64,000 nucleotides of DNA from JABDMH01 sp965223165 (GTDB lineage: Bacteria; Bacteroidota; Bacteroidia; Chitinophagales; Saprospiraceae), in the NCBI GenBank assembly GCA_965223165.1, contig CBDCVQ010000003.1:186001-250000 (forward strand). Reading direction: 5' to 3'. Within the stretch, counting starts at the first letter, position 1. The number at the start of each line of letters is the position of its first letter. Of this stretch, positions 1 to 7,535 are shown piece by piece. The position numbers and the translations under genes are program-made. The notes beneath the pieces are model-generated. The model had not been told where the DNA came from. It saw only the letters and a list, made by a program, of their open reading frames with translations, and made no database searches.

Positions 1-1086
1 GCCGGAGCTTGGGTCACGGACGCCAAGGGTCGCCGATACCTGGATTTCTACGGAGGCCACGCGGTGATTTCGATTGGGCACTCGCATCCCACTTATCAGC
101 AGATGGTGCGTGAACAGCTGGGCAGATTGGGCTTCTATTCCAACTCGGTCCTCAATCCACTGCAAGACCAGTTGGCCACGCAGTTGGGCCGACTTTCGGG
201 TTTGGATGACTACCAGCTCTTCCTGGTCAACTCGGGTGCAGAGGCCAACGAGAACGCACTTAAATTGGCCTCCTTTGCGACGGGAAAATCTAAGGTGATC
301 TCTTTTGCCAAGGGCTTTCATGGCCGGACCTCCGCCGCGGTCAACGTCACGGACAACGAGCGCATCATCGCTCCCATCAACCGGGGGTTTGAAAATATCA
401 AGCTACCGCTCAACGATCGCCACGCCTTTGACGAAGCGGTCCGGGAGGAGGGAGTCGCCGCTGTCATCGTAGAGGGGATACAAGGAGTCGCGGGCGTCTA
501 CCCAGCCGACCCGGCGTTCCTGCAACACCTCCGGGACAAGACACGCGAGCACGGAGTCTTACTCATCTTGGACGAGATCCAATCCGGGTATGGTCGATCC
601 GGTGATTTCCATGCCTTCCAGGCAGCGGGGGCACTGGCACCCGATCTTATCACGATGGCAAAGGGCATGGGCAATGGTTTTCCCATCGGTGGTGTTTTGA
701 TCCATCCCTCGATCCAACCGAGCTATGGGATGCTGGGGACCACGTTTGGGGGCAATCACCTGGCCTGTGCCGCTGGACTGGCCGTACTTACGGTGATGGA
801 AGAAGAAGACCTACTAACCAATGCTCGCCAGCAGGGAAAGACACTCCAATCCGGCCTCGCAGACCTGCCCCATGTGCGGGAGATTAGGGGGCGAGGTCTG
901 ATGATCGGCCTTGAGTTGGATCAACCGGTGAAAAATCTGAGAAAACAGCTCCTGTTTGACCATGGACTATTTGTGGGCAGCGCGGCACAGCCCAATACCC
1001 TGCGACTGCTTCCACCCCTCAACGTTACCCCCTCGGAGGTAGCGCAATGTCTGGACACCCTTGACTCCGTCCTCCGATCTCTCTAA
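1..1086 (+). CDS. argD: Acetyl/succinylornithine aminotransferase, 5' end cut by window edge
   Basis: PLP-dependent class III aminotransferase that makes N-acyl-ornithine from N-acyl-glutamate semialdehyde in cytoplasmic arginine synthesis. The frame is open from base 1, so the N-terminus lies outside the window and about 361 residues are visible. Fold-type I motifs are clear: the PLP-contacting aspartate in ILDEIQSGYGRSG, and the Schiff-base lysine in MAKGMGNGFPIGG (codon at 661). The end of the gene is normal, with 15 nt before the carbamoyltransferase gene, so the two are probably co-transcribed. Ornithine or GABA aminotransferase would be alternatives from sequence alone, but the arginine context favours ArgD. 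Whether the acyl group is acetyl or succinyl cannot be read from this protein. Confidence 0.9.
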   Translation, partial: AGAWVTDAKGRRYLDFYGGHAVISIGHSHPTYQQMVREQLGRLGFYSNSVLNPLQDQLATQLGRLSGLDDYQLFLVNSGAEANENALKLASFATGKSKVISFAKGFHGRTSAAVNVTDNERIIAPINRGFENIKLPLNDRHAFDEAVREEGVAAVIVEGIQGVAGVYPADPAFLQHLRDKTREHGVLLILDEIQSGYGRSGDFHAFQAAGALAPDLITMAKGMGNGFPIGGVLIHPSIQPSYGMLGTTFGGNHLACAAGLAVLTVMEEEDLLTNARQQGKTLQSGLADLPHVREIRGRGLMIGLELDQPVKNLRKQLLFDHGLFVGSAAQPNTLRLLPPLNVTPSEVAQCLDTLDSVLRSL

Positions 1087-1101
1087 TCTGAAATCTTAGC
1101 C

Positions 1102-2049
1102 ATGCAGCATTTTCGCAGTGTAGACGACGTATCCTCTCCTACCCAACTGGTCGAGCAAGTGCTACGCCTCAAGCAACAACTGGGCCCGGAGCTCAAAGAA
1201 ATTAGTGCAAGCCGGGTCCTCGCCTTGCTCTTCTTTAATCCAAGTCTGCGCACCCGGCTCAGCAGCCAACGGGCAGCTCAGATACTCGGCCTTGAATCGA
1301 TGACATTGGACCTGGCCTCCAGCTGGCCGATCGAAATGATGGAGGGCCAAGTAATGGATGCGGACAAGAGTGAGCACATTAAGGAGGCCGCACCCGTGAT
1401 CAGCCAGTACTGTGATCTGCTCGGTATTAGAAGCTTTCCCAAGCTAAAGGACAGAGCAGAAGACTACGCGGAGCCCGTGCTCGGTGCCTTTACCCAATAC
1501 GGACGTGTCCCCGTGATCAATCTGGAGTCGGCCACTCGACATCCGTTGCAGGGTTTGGCCGACATGGCTACCATCGCAGAGCATCGTCCGGGTCAGAAAG
1601 CTCGCGTAGTGCTAAGCTGGGCACCTCATCCAAAGGCGCTGCCACAATCCGTGGCCAATTCTTTCGCTGCCTGGACACGGGCCATGGGACATGAGCTCAC
1701 GATCACCCATCCCAGGGGATACGAGCTGGACCCTGCGATCACCGGAGATGCCCGCATCGAATATGACCCAGCTAAGGCCTATGAAGGGGCCGACTTTGTC
1801 TACGCCAAGAACTGGTCGTCCTACAAGGAATACGGTCAGATTGTGTCTCAAGACCGACAATGGACCGTGGACACGGATAAAATGTCCAAAACCAATGGAG
1901 GCTATTTCATGCATTGTTTACCGGTGAGAAGAAATGTCGTGGTGTCCGATGCCGTGCTGGATAGCGCACACTCTTTGGTCATCCAGCAGGCAAACAACAG
2001 AACATTTGCCATGGCCGCCGTTCTTCAGAACATTCTACATGCGCGTTAA
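1102..2049 (+). CDS. argF': N-succinyl/N-acetylornithine carbamoyltransferase (ArgF')
   Basis: Transfers a carbamoyl group to N-acylated ornithine, the variant step used by Bacteroidota instead of ordinary ornithine carbamoyltransferase. The 315 residues carry the carbamoyl-phosphate loop FFNPSLRTR (residues 44-52), the second-substrate region ATRHPLQGLADM, and the C-terminal MHCLPVRRN motif. From memory the protein aligns along its length with Bacteroides fragilis succinylornithine carbamoyltransferase. Residue 90, in DADKSEH, is the position that separates succinyl-specific (Pro) from acetyl-specific (Glu) enzymes; here it is Ser. A succinyl substrate is therefore likelier but not proven. 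The gene closes the first half of the arginine cluster; argB, argE and argH resume at 6756. Confidence 0.9.
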   Translation: MQHFRSVDDVSSPTQLVEQVLRLKQQLGPELKEISASRVLALLFFNPSLRTRLSSQRAAQILGLESMTLDLASSWPIEMMEGQVMDADKSEHIKEAAPVISQYCDLLGIRSFPKLKDRAEDYAEPVLGAFTQYGRVPVINLESATRHPLQGLADMATIAEHRPGQKARVVLSWAPHPKALPQSVANSFAAWTRAMGHELTITHPRGYELDPAITGDARIEYDPAKAYEGADFVYAKNWSSYKEYGQIVSQDRQWTVDTDKMSKTNGGYFMHCLPVRRNVVVSDAVLDSAHSLVIQQANNRTFAMAAVLQNILHAR

Positions 2050-2158
2050 ACATGCCTGCCATACATGAAAGTATGAACATATGTTTTAATGATTTAGCAA
2101 TGAATCATATGTTGCATTAATATTTTCTTAATCTCAGGCAGATAAATTGATAATTCTT

Positions 2159-2166
2159 TACATTTG
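2159..2166 (+). promoter_or_regulatory. Possible -7 element (TACATTTG) of the sulfur operon leader
   Basis: TACATTTG matches the Bacteroidota -7 consensus TAnnTTTG and lies in an AT-rich stretch after argF'. It would start a leader transcript near 2173, about 60 nt before the Cys-rich leader ORF. No convincing -33 TTTG is seen at the usual distance, so the call is tentative. Confidence 0.4.
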
Positions 2167-2234
2167 GTCTAAATTTTGAAGTAAGTAGCATAATGAGCTT
2201 GCACCAGACAGACAAAGTGATCGCAATAGACAGC

Positions 2235-2282
2235 ATGATGGCTTGCTGTTGTTGTATGGATATCACCTCATGCTCTGGATGA
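2235..2282 (+). CDS. Cysteine-rich leader peptide (15 aa) of a putative attenuator
   Basis: A short ORF reads MMACCCCMDITSCSG and stops at TGA 2280-2282. Codons 4-7 (2244-2255) are four consecutive Cys codons (TGC TGT TGT TGT), with a fifth Cys at residue 13. It sits 88 nt upstream of a sulfite reductase gene and 32 nt upstream of an intrinsic terminator. Its last codons overlap the 5' arm of a possible antiterminator. By analogy with trp/his-type leaders, ribosome stalling at Cys codons when Cys-tRNA is scarce would let the antiterminator form. This is inference; the ORF, Cys run and hairpins are directly visible. Either of the two adjacent ATGs could be the start. Confidence 0.75.
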   Translation: MMACCCCMDITSCSG

Positions 2283-2348
2283 AGGGTCTCATTTAAAAAA
2301 AGATATGATCGACAGCCTTTTCAGAGCGCATCTGGAAAGGCTTTTTTT
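2272..2348 (+). promoter_or_regulatory. Putative Cys-responsive attenuator: antiterminator and intrinsic terminator
   Basis: The terminator is a 12-bp stem: AGCCTTTTCAGA (2314-2325) with TCTGGAAAGGCT (2331-2342), one G-T pair, a 5-nt loop, then a T run to 2348. A competing helix is possible. GCTCTG (2272-2277) is perfectly complementary to CAGAGC (2322-2327), extended by GAAGG (2281-2285) with CCTTT (2316-2320). The 5' strand of this antiterminator covers the last codons and stop of the Cys leader peptide. A ribosome reaching the stop would mask it, while one stalled at the Cys run would leave it free. The reductase start codon is 22 nt after the T run. Confidence 0.75.
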
Positions 2349-2369
2349 ATTCATCGCAATTGATAAACA

Positions 2370-4502
2370 ATGCAAACAGACACAACCACATCGACGATCA
2401 AGCGAGAGGATCTTGTTGACATCGAAGAGTTGGAAACGAAGATCGCTCAGTTTAAATCTGGGGAGGAGCCGGAGGAACGTTTTCGTCACTATCGTCTCAC
2501 TCGGGGCGTATATGGCCAGCGACAGGAAGGCGTACAGATGTTTCGCACGAAGTTACCCTATGGCAAGGTCACTACGGCCCAATTAAAAGTACTGGCCGAT
2601 CTGGCTGAGTCCTATGGGCATCAGAATCTCCATATCACCACACGTCAAAATGTGCAGTTGCATTACGTTAAGCTGGAGAATGCTCCGCTGGTCTGGCGAG
2701 GACTGGCGGCATCCGGCTTAACCGCCCGGGGTGCCTGTGGCAATACGGTGAGAAACGTGACCGCCTCAGCTACGGCGGGCATCGACCCCAACGAGCCCTT
2801 TGATATCACTCCTTATGTGCATGCTACGTACGAGTACTTCCTCCGCAATCCGATCCAGGAGGATATGGGGCGCAAAATCAAGATTGCCTTTTCCGCCGCT
2901 GAGGACGACTCCGGCTTTACCTACTTCCATGATTTTGGGTTTATCGCCCGCGTCAAAGATGGTGTACGCGGCTTTAAAGTAGTGGTTGGCGGGGGACTGG
3001 GAGCGATTTCGATCGTCGCTCCAACCGTATCCGAATTTGTTCCTGCCAGAGAGATCCTCCCCTTTATGGAAGCAGCCATCCGTGTCTTTGACCGGTATGG
3101 TGAGCGGCAGAAGCGCCAAAAGGCGCGGATGAAATTCTTGGTTCGGTCCCTGGGTGTTGAGAAGTTTCTGGCACTGGTGGAGGAAGAAAAGCAGGGCATC
3201 CCTAAGATCGTCATTGACATCGATCACGAGGAGACCACGCCCGAGTTGCCTGTCGGTCCGGAGGAGATTCCCAGTCCTGTGAATACTGCTCGATACGATA
3301 TCTGGTCAAAGAGTAATGTCTTTGCACAAAAGCAGGAAGGGTTTGTCGGTGTCTATGTGAAAGTACACCTGGGTGATCTATCGCCCGAGACCGCTCGTGC
3401 CTTGGCCGATTTGACAGCCGAAGTAGCTGCGGACGACATTCGATTTACCGTCGATCAGAATCTATTGCTCCGTTTTGTGCGGCCCGCATATCTCCCTTAC
3501 CTATTCAATCGACTGGACCAGCTGGGGTTGGCGGATGGCGGATTTGGCTCCATCTCCGACGTCACCGCTTGTCCGGGCACGGATACTTGCGCACTGGGTG
3601 TAACCAATAGCACGGGACTGGCCACTACCCTGAAGGACCTGGTGGAAAAAGAGTATCCCGAGTTACTCACAGTTAGAGATATCGCTATCAAGATCAGCGG
3701 CTGCATGAATAGCTGCGGCCAACATATGGGTGCCGCCATCGGATTTCATGGCAGTTCCATCAAGAGCGGATTTCGAGTCATTCCGGCTATGCAGATCGTG
3801 CTGGGAGGCGGAGTAGATCCACTCACCGGTCAGGGATATGTGGCCGACAAAGTGATCAAGTTGCCCACTAAGCGAATCCCGGAAGCGCTGCGAGTGCTTT
3901 TGGCAGATTATGATACCAATCGCGAAGATCATCCCAATTTCACCAGTTACTTCCGTAGCCAGGGTAAGCGCTACTTCTATGACCTGCTCAAAGTACTAGG
4001 CGACACGGAGGATGTTGCGCCGGATCTCTTCTTTGACTGGAACCAAGATCGACAGTACATTCAGTCGATCGGCGTGGGTGAGTGTGCCGGCGTATCGTAC
4101 GACATGGTCGGTGCTATCCTGGGCGATGCCTCCAACAAGATCGCCGAGGCGAAGAAAGCCTATGCTGATCAGTACTGGTCAGGTGCTATCTATCATGCGT
4201 ATACCGGCATGGTGATCGGTGCCAAAGCCTGGCTCCTATCCAATGACGTCAAGTGCAACACGCACATTGGCATCGTCAGCGATTTCGAGGCCACCGCTCC
4301 TGATCATTTTACCGATGGCTATCCGGGTACCTTTTCCGAGATGGTTTTCCAGATGAAAAAGGGCGAACCGACCCAGACTTTTGCCACCGACTATTTGGCA
4401 CTCGCTAGCCGCTTTGTAGACGAAGTCATCCGCGAGCGAGCGGGCCACATCGAGGAGGAAGGAGCCGAAAAGCTCGTCGTCGGAAGCTACTACAAAGCTT
4501 AG
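2370..4502 (+). CDS. Siroheme [4Fe-4S] sulfite/nitrite reductase with C-terminal extension
   Basis: Six-electron reductase of the sulfite/nitrite family; the neighbours (siroheme synthesis, APS reductase) indicate assimilatory sulfite reduction to sulfide in the cytoplasm. The 710 residues hold two ferredoxin-like half-domains and two siroheme domains. The cluster ligands are C401-x5-C407 (CPGTDTC) and C445-x3-C449 (CMNSC). RNVTASATAGID and the TTRQNVQLHY region contribute to the substrate/siroheme pocket. After about residue 545 there is an extra domain of about 150 residues, probably the helical HEPN-like extension seen in Bacteroidota homologues. Nitrite as substrate cannot be excluded. 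It is the first gene after the Cys-leader attenuator and lies 14 nt before the SUMT gene. Confidence 0.88.
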   Translation: MQTDTTTSTIKREDLVDIEELETKIAQFKSGEEPEERFRHYRLTRGVYGQRQEGVQMFRTKLPYGKVTTAQLKVLADLAESYGHQNLHITTRQNVQLHYVKLENAPLVWRGLAASGLTARGACGNTVRNVTASATAGIDPNEPFDITPYVHATYEYFLRNPIQEDMGRKIKIAFSAAEDDSGFTYFHDFGFIARVKDGVRGFKVVVGGGLGAISIVAPTVSEFVPAREILPFMEAAIRVFDRYGERQKRQKARMKFLVRSLGVEKFLALVEEEKQGIPKIVIDIDHEETTPELPVGPEEIPSPVNTARYDIWSKSNVFAQKQEGFVGVYVKVHLGDLSPETARALADLTAEVAADDIRFTVDQNLLLRFVRPAYLPYLFNRLDQLGLADGGFGSISDVTACPGTDTCALGVTNSTGLATTLKDLVEKEYPELLTVRDIAIKISGCMNSCGQHMGAAIGFHGSSIKSGFRVIPAMQIVLGGGVDPLTGQGYVADKVIKLPTKRIPEALRVLLADYDTNREDHPNFTSYFRSQGKRYFYDLLKVLGDTEDVAPDLFFDWNQDRQYIQSIGVGECAGVSYDMVGAILGDASNKIAEAKKAYADQYWSGAIYHAYTGMVIGAKAWLLSNDVKCNTHIGIVSDFEATAPDHFTDGYPGTFSEMVFQMKKGEPTQTFATDYLALASRFVDEVIRERAGHIEEEGAEKLVVGSYYKA

Positions 4503-4516
4503 CATAGACCAACGAC

Positions 4517-5269
4517 ATGAATAAATCACCAAGGATCACGCTCGTGGGTGCAGGGCCCGGCGATCCGGACCTGTTGACCCTGAAGGGAGCCCGTGCGCTG
4601 GCAGAGGCTGATGTCGTCTTGTACGATGCGCTAGCCAACCGGGCCATCCTCGAGCTTGCGCCCCACGCCCGCAAGATCCATGTGGGCAAACGGGCCGGAA
4701 AGCATTCGCGGAAGCAGGAGGACATCCAGTTTTTGATGGTACAATATGCCTATCGCCATGGTCATGTCGTGCGGCTGAAGGGCGGGGATCCCTTTGTCTT
4801 CGGCCGGGGACATGAAGAGCTGGAGTATGCCAAGGCCTTTGGGATACCTGCCGAGGTGGTACCGGGCATCAGCAGCGCTATTGCCGTGCCGGCAGCGCAG
4901 GGCGTGCCGGTGACCCGTCGGTCCGTAGCAGAAAGCTTTTGGGTGGTCACCGCCACCACCAAGGAAGGCAAGTTGTCGGAGGATTTGGCCTTGGCCGTCC
5001 AGTCCTCGGCGACCATTGTGATTCTTATGGGACTCCGGAAATTGCCTCAGATCACCCGCCTCTTTCGGGCTGCAGGAAAGGCACAGGTACCGGCGCTCGT
5101 CGTGCAAAATGGGACCCTACCCAACGAGCGAAAGGTGCTAGGTACGATAGATACGATTGAAGAACAAGTCGCTCAGGCGAAATTGGGCACACCCGCCCTG
5201 ATCATCGTAGGAGAGACGGTAAAGCTACACGCCGAGTACGTGAAGCATTACGCAATGCTAGGATCATGA
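4517..5269 (+). CDS. cobA: Uroporphyrinogen-III C-methyltransferase (SUMT)
   Basis: S-adenosylmethionine-dependent bis-methylation of uroporphyrinogen III to precorrin-2, the first committed step toward siroheme. The 250-residue protein has the SUMT signatures VGAGPGDPDLLTLKGA near the N-terminus and LKGGDPFVFGRG in the middle, with PAQGVPVTRR following the catalytic region. It is a stand-alone methyltransferase rather than the CysG fusion; the dehydrogenase half is the next gene, overlapping its stop by 4 nt (ATGA). It supplies the cofactor for the reductase just upstream, so co-expression from the Cys-controlled leader is logical. Confidence 0.93.
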   Translation: MNKSPRITLVGAGPGDPDLLTLKGARALAEADVVLYDALANRAILELAPHARKIHVGKRAGKHSRKQEDIQFLMVQYAYRHGHVVRLKGGDPFVFGRGHEELEYAKAFGIPAEVVPGISSAIAVPAAQGVPVTRRSVAESFWVVTATTKEGKLSEDLALAVQSSATIVILMGLRKLPQITRLFRAAGKAQVPALVVQNGTLPNERKVLGTIDTIEEQVAQAKLGTPALIIVGETVKLHAEYVKHYAMLGS

Positions 5270-5868
5270 AGCAGGAACCATCGGTCAATCATCTGTATCC
5301 GGTATTTCTCAAAATGGACCAACTCCGGCTGCTCATTGTCGGCGGAGGAGAGGTAGCCCTGGAGAAACTCCATTTTCTGCTGAAGAGTAGCCCAAACGCG
5401 CGGGTCACCCTAGTCGCTCCCGAAATAAGAGCGGAGATCGTCGATCTGTTCACGCAGCATCAGTATCAGATCAGTCTCATCAAGAAGCCTTTTGATCCGG
5501 AGTTGGTGCAGCATTTTGATCTGGTGGTGGCAGCAACCAATATTCGGGCGCTCAATCACGAGGTGCACGCCGCCGCAAAAACCTACGGCAAAATCATCAA
5601 TGTGGCCGACACACCTGACCTGTGTGATTTCTACATGGGGTCGATTGTCACCCGGGGACCGCTGAAGGTCGCAATCTCGACCAATGGCCTCTCCCCCACC
5701 TTTGCCAAGCGATTCAGACAATGGCTTGAACGAGAACTGCCCGACGATGTCACCGAACTGCTTGACAATCTGCACAAGCTTAGGAATAAGCTGCCGTTCG
5801 GATTTTCTGAGAAAGTTAAATATCTAAATAAAGTCACCCGAACACTGATTTCACAAGACCAAGACTAA
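5266..5868 (+). CDS. Precorrin-2 dehydrogenase / sirohydrochlorin ferrochelatase
   Basis: NAD-dependent oxidation of precorrin-2 to sirohydrochlorin and probably iron insertion, completing siroheme. The 200 residues match the N-terminal half of CysG or Met8p: a Rossmann GGGEVALEK motif near residues 22-30, VADTPDLCDFYMGSIVTRGPL in the middle and ISTNGLSPTFAKRFR after it. Start and stop are tightly packed, with an ATGA overlap with SUMT and 5 nt before the APS reductase gene. Some homologues only dehydrogenate and rely on a separate chelatase; no cbiX/sirB-like gene is visible here. Confidence 0.9.
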   Translation: MKQEPSVNHLYPVFLKMDQLRLLIVGGGEVALEKLHFLLKSSPNARVTLVAPEIRAEIVDLFTQHQYQISLIKKPFDPELVQHFDLVVAATNIRALNHEVHAAAKTYGKIINVADTPDLCDFYMGSIVTRGPLKVAISTNGLSPTFAKRFRQWLERELPDDVTELLDNLHKLRNKLPFGFSEKVKYLNKVTRTLISQDQD

Positions 5869-5873
5869 CAAGC

Positions 5874-6575
5874 ATGCAACCTTCGATCGCTACGGAACTG
5901 AACACTGAAGTCCTAAACACCATCTTTGAGCCCCACACCTTTCGAGAACGGCTGGGACTGCTCTATGAATACTTTGATCCCGAGGACATTTTGGTCACCT
6001 CTTCGTTTGGTACACGATCGGTCTTTCTCCTTCACCTGCTGAGCGAGATTCGTCCGGACCAGAAAATTCACTTCATTGACACCACTTATCACTTTCCGGA
6101 GACCTTGGCCTACAAAGACCAACTGATCGAGCAGTTTGGGCTGAATGTGCTCGATGTCTTGCCCGACCAGGCACAAAATGTGATGACTCGGGAAGAGTCG
6201 TGGTGGAATGATCATCCCAAGATGTGCTGCACAATCAACAAGGTGCAGCCCATGGACGCCGTGATTGCCAAACACAAAGTCTGGGTGGCCGGGCTGATGG
6301 CCTGGCAGACGAAGTTTCGCTCACGCCTGGACATCTTCACCCAGCAGGGAGACATCGTAAAGTTTCATCCCTTCCTGGATATTGACGAAGGCGAGTTTCT
6401 GTACCATCTCTCCTCCAACAAACTTCCTCGGCATCCTCTGGTGGACCAGGGCTATGGGTCTGTCGGATGTACCCACTGTACCAGGAGAGGTGAAGGTCGC
6501 ACCGGTCGCTGGCGGGATTCCAATCAGACCGAATGCGGGCTACATCCCAATTACTTTGTGCGCAATAAGAAGTAG
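5874..6575 (+). CDS. cysH: APS-type (adenylylsulfate) reductase, CysH family
   Basis: Reduces activated sulfate to sulfite for the reductase encoded upstream. The 233-residue PP-loop-like protein contains the substrate-binding region SSFGTRSVFLLHLLSEI. It has the two cysteine motifs that ligate a [4Fe-4S] cluster in assimilatory APS reductases: CC in HPKMCCTINK and CxxC in VGCTHCTRRGEGRTGRW. Classical PAPS reductases lack the CC and CxxC cluster set, so APS is the predicted substrate; some bacterial enzymes accept both. No sulfate adenylyltransferase (CysD/CysN or Sat) gene is in the window. It is the last gene of the sulfur operon; 180 nt separate it from argB. Confidence 0.88.
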   Translation: MQPSIATELNTEVLNTIFEPHTFRERLGLLYEYFDPEDILVTSSFGTRSVFLLHLLSEIRPDQKIHFIDTTYHFPETLAYKDQLIEQFGLNVLDVLPDQAQNVMTREESWWNDHPKMCCTINKVQPMDAVIAKHKVWVAGLMAWQTKFRSRLDIFTQQGDIVKFHPFLDIDEGEFLYHLSSNKLPRHPLVDQGYGSVGCTHCTRRGEGRTGRWRDSNQTECGLHPNYFVRNKK

Positions 6576-6755
6576 AAGCTCACGCAGCCGGCCGCAACGC
6601 TATCAACCAATAAGGCTCGGAGGACAATGACTGGCTGGTCGATAGGCATAGGAGATCCTGTCAAATGCCACTGAGATTCGGACAAGGGCAAAGCCATGGC
6701 GTACGACTTGCAAAACGCGATTTTACCAAGACCTTAAGTATCTTCGGCGCTAATT

Positions 6756-7535
6756 ATGGGGCCACTACACGTCATAAAGGTAGGTGGCGCGGTCATCAAC
6801 AATCCGAGCGCGCTGACCGATTTTCTATCCGCACTTGCCGGTCTGCCTGAGCCTGCCCTGCTAGTCCATGGTGGTGGTCGCACCGTCAATGAATGGCTCA
6901 CAAGGATCGGGCATCAAATCGTGATCAAGGATGGTCGACGCATCACCGACGACGTCACTCTGGAACTGGCCGTGATGTCATATGCAGGCCTGGTCAACAA
7001 ACGGATCGTGTCCGAGCTGCAGCGCCTGGGTGTCAATTGCCTGGGTCTCACGGGGGCAGATCTGGCAAGTATTCGAGCGGTCAAACGACAGCACCCTACG
7101 GTCGACTACGGCTGGGTGGGGGATATCGTGCATGTCAATGCAGATGCCTATCGCAACCTCATTGAGGCTGGCGTCCTGCCCGTCTGCTGTGCAATCACGG
7201 ACGATCACGCCGGTCAATTGCTCAACACCAATGCGGATACCATCGCCAGTGCTATCGCTACGGCTCTCAGCCGGCACTATTCGGTCTCACTGTGGTACAC
7301 CTTTGAGCATGCGGGCGTACTGCGAGACAAGGGTCGACCAGACTCCCTGTTGGCCTCTCTCAATCAGGCGCAAGCCTTGGCCATGATTGAAGCTGGGGCT
7401 ATCGATGCGGGGATGCGCCCCAAACTAGACAATTGCTTTGATGCCTTGCGTAGCGGCGTACAACATGTGCACATCTGCGCCGCCTCTGCCTTGGCCCACC
7501 TACCTCATCCTACAGGAACCACATTGCACCTATGA
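6756..7535 (+). CDS. argB: N-acyl-L-glutamate kinase (acetyl- or succinylglutamate)
   Basis: Phosphorylates N-acylglutamate in arginine synthesis. It is an amino-acid kinase family protein of 259 residues with the N-terminal nucleotide motif VIKVGGAVI, the substrate loop LLVHGGGRTVNEW, and a C-terminal region with NTNADTIASAIA for nucleotide binding. The start at 6756 places the kinase motif at residue 6, as usual. It overlaps the following deacylase gene by 4 nt. The acyl specificity follows the carbamoyltransferase, which hints at succinyl. The 180-nt gap upstream may contain its own promoter but no clear TAnnTTTG element was found there. Confidence 0.92.
   Translation: MGPLHVIKVGGAVINNPSALTDFLSALAGLPEPALLVHGGGRTVNEWLTRIGHQIVIKDGRRITDDVTLELAVMSYAGLVNKRIVSELQRLGVNCLGLTGADLASIRAVKRQHPTVDYGWVGDIVHVNADAYRNLIEAGVLPVCCAITDDHAGQLLNTNADTIASAIATALSRHYSVSLWYTFEHAGVLRDKGRPDSLLASLNQAQALAMIEAGAIDAGMRPKLDNCFDALRSGVQHVHICAASALAHLPHPTGTTLHL

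Noticed and set aside
2305..2586. Alternative gene overlapping the terminator and the reductase start
   Set aside because: It runs through the terminator stem and then out of frame within a well-conserved reductase.
6628..6675. Short ORF before argB as an arginine leader peptide
   Set aside because: It contains no Arg codons and is not followed by a terminator or exclusive hairpins.
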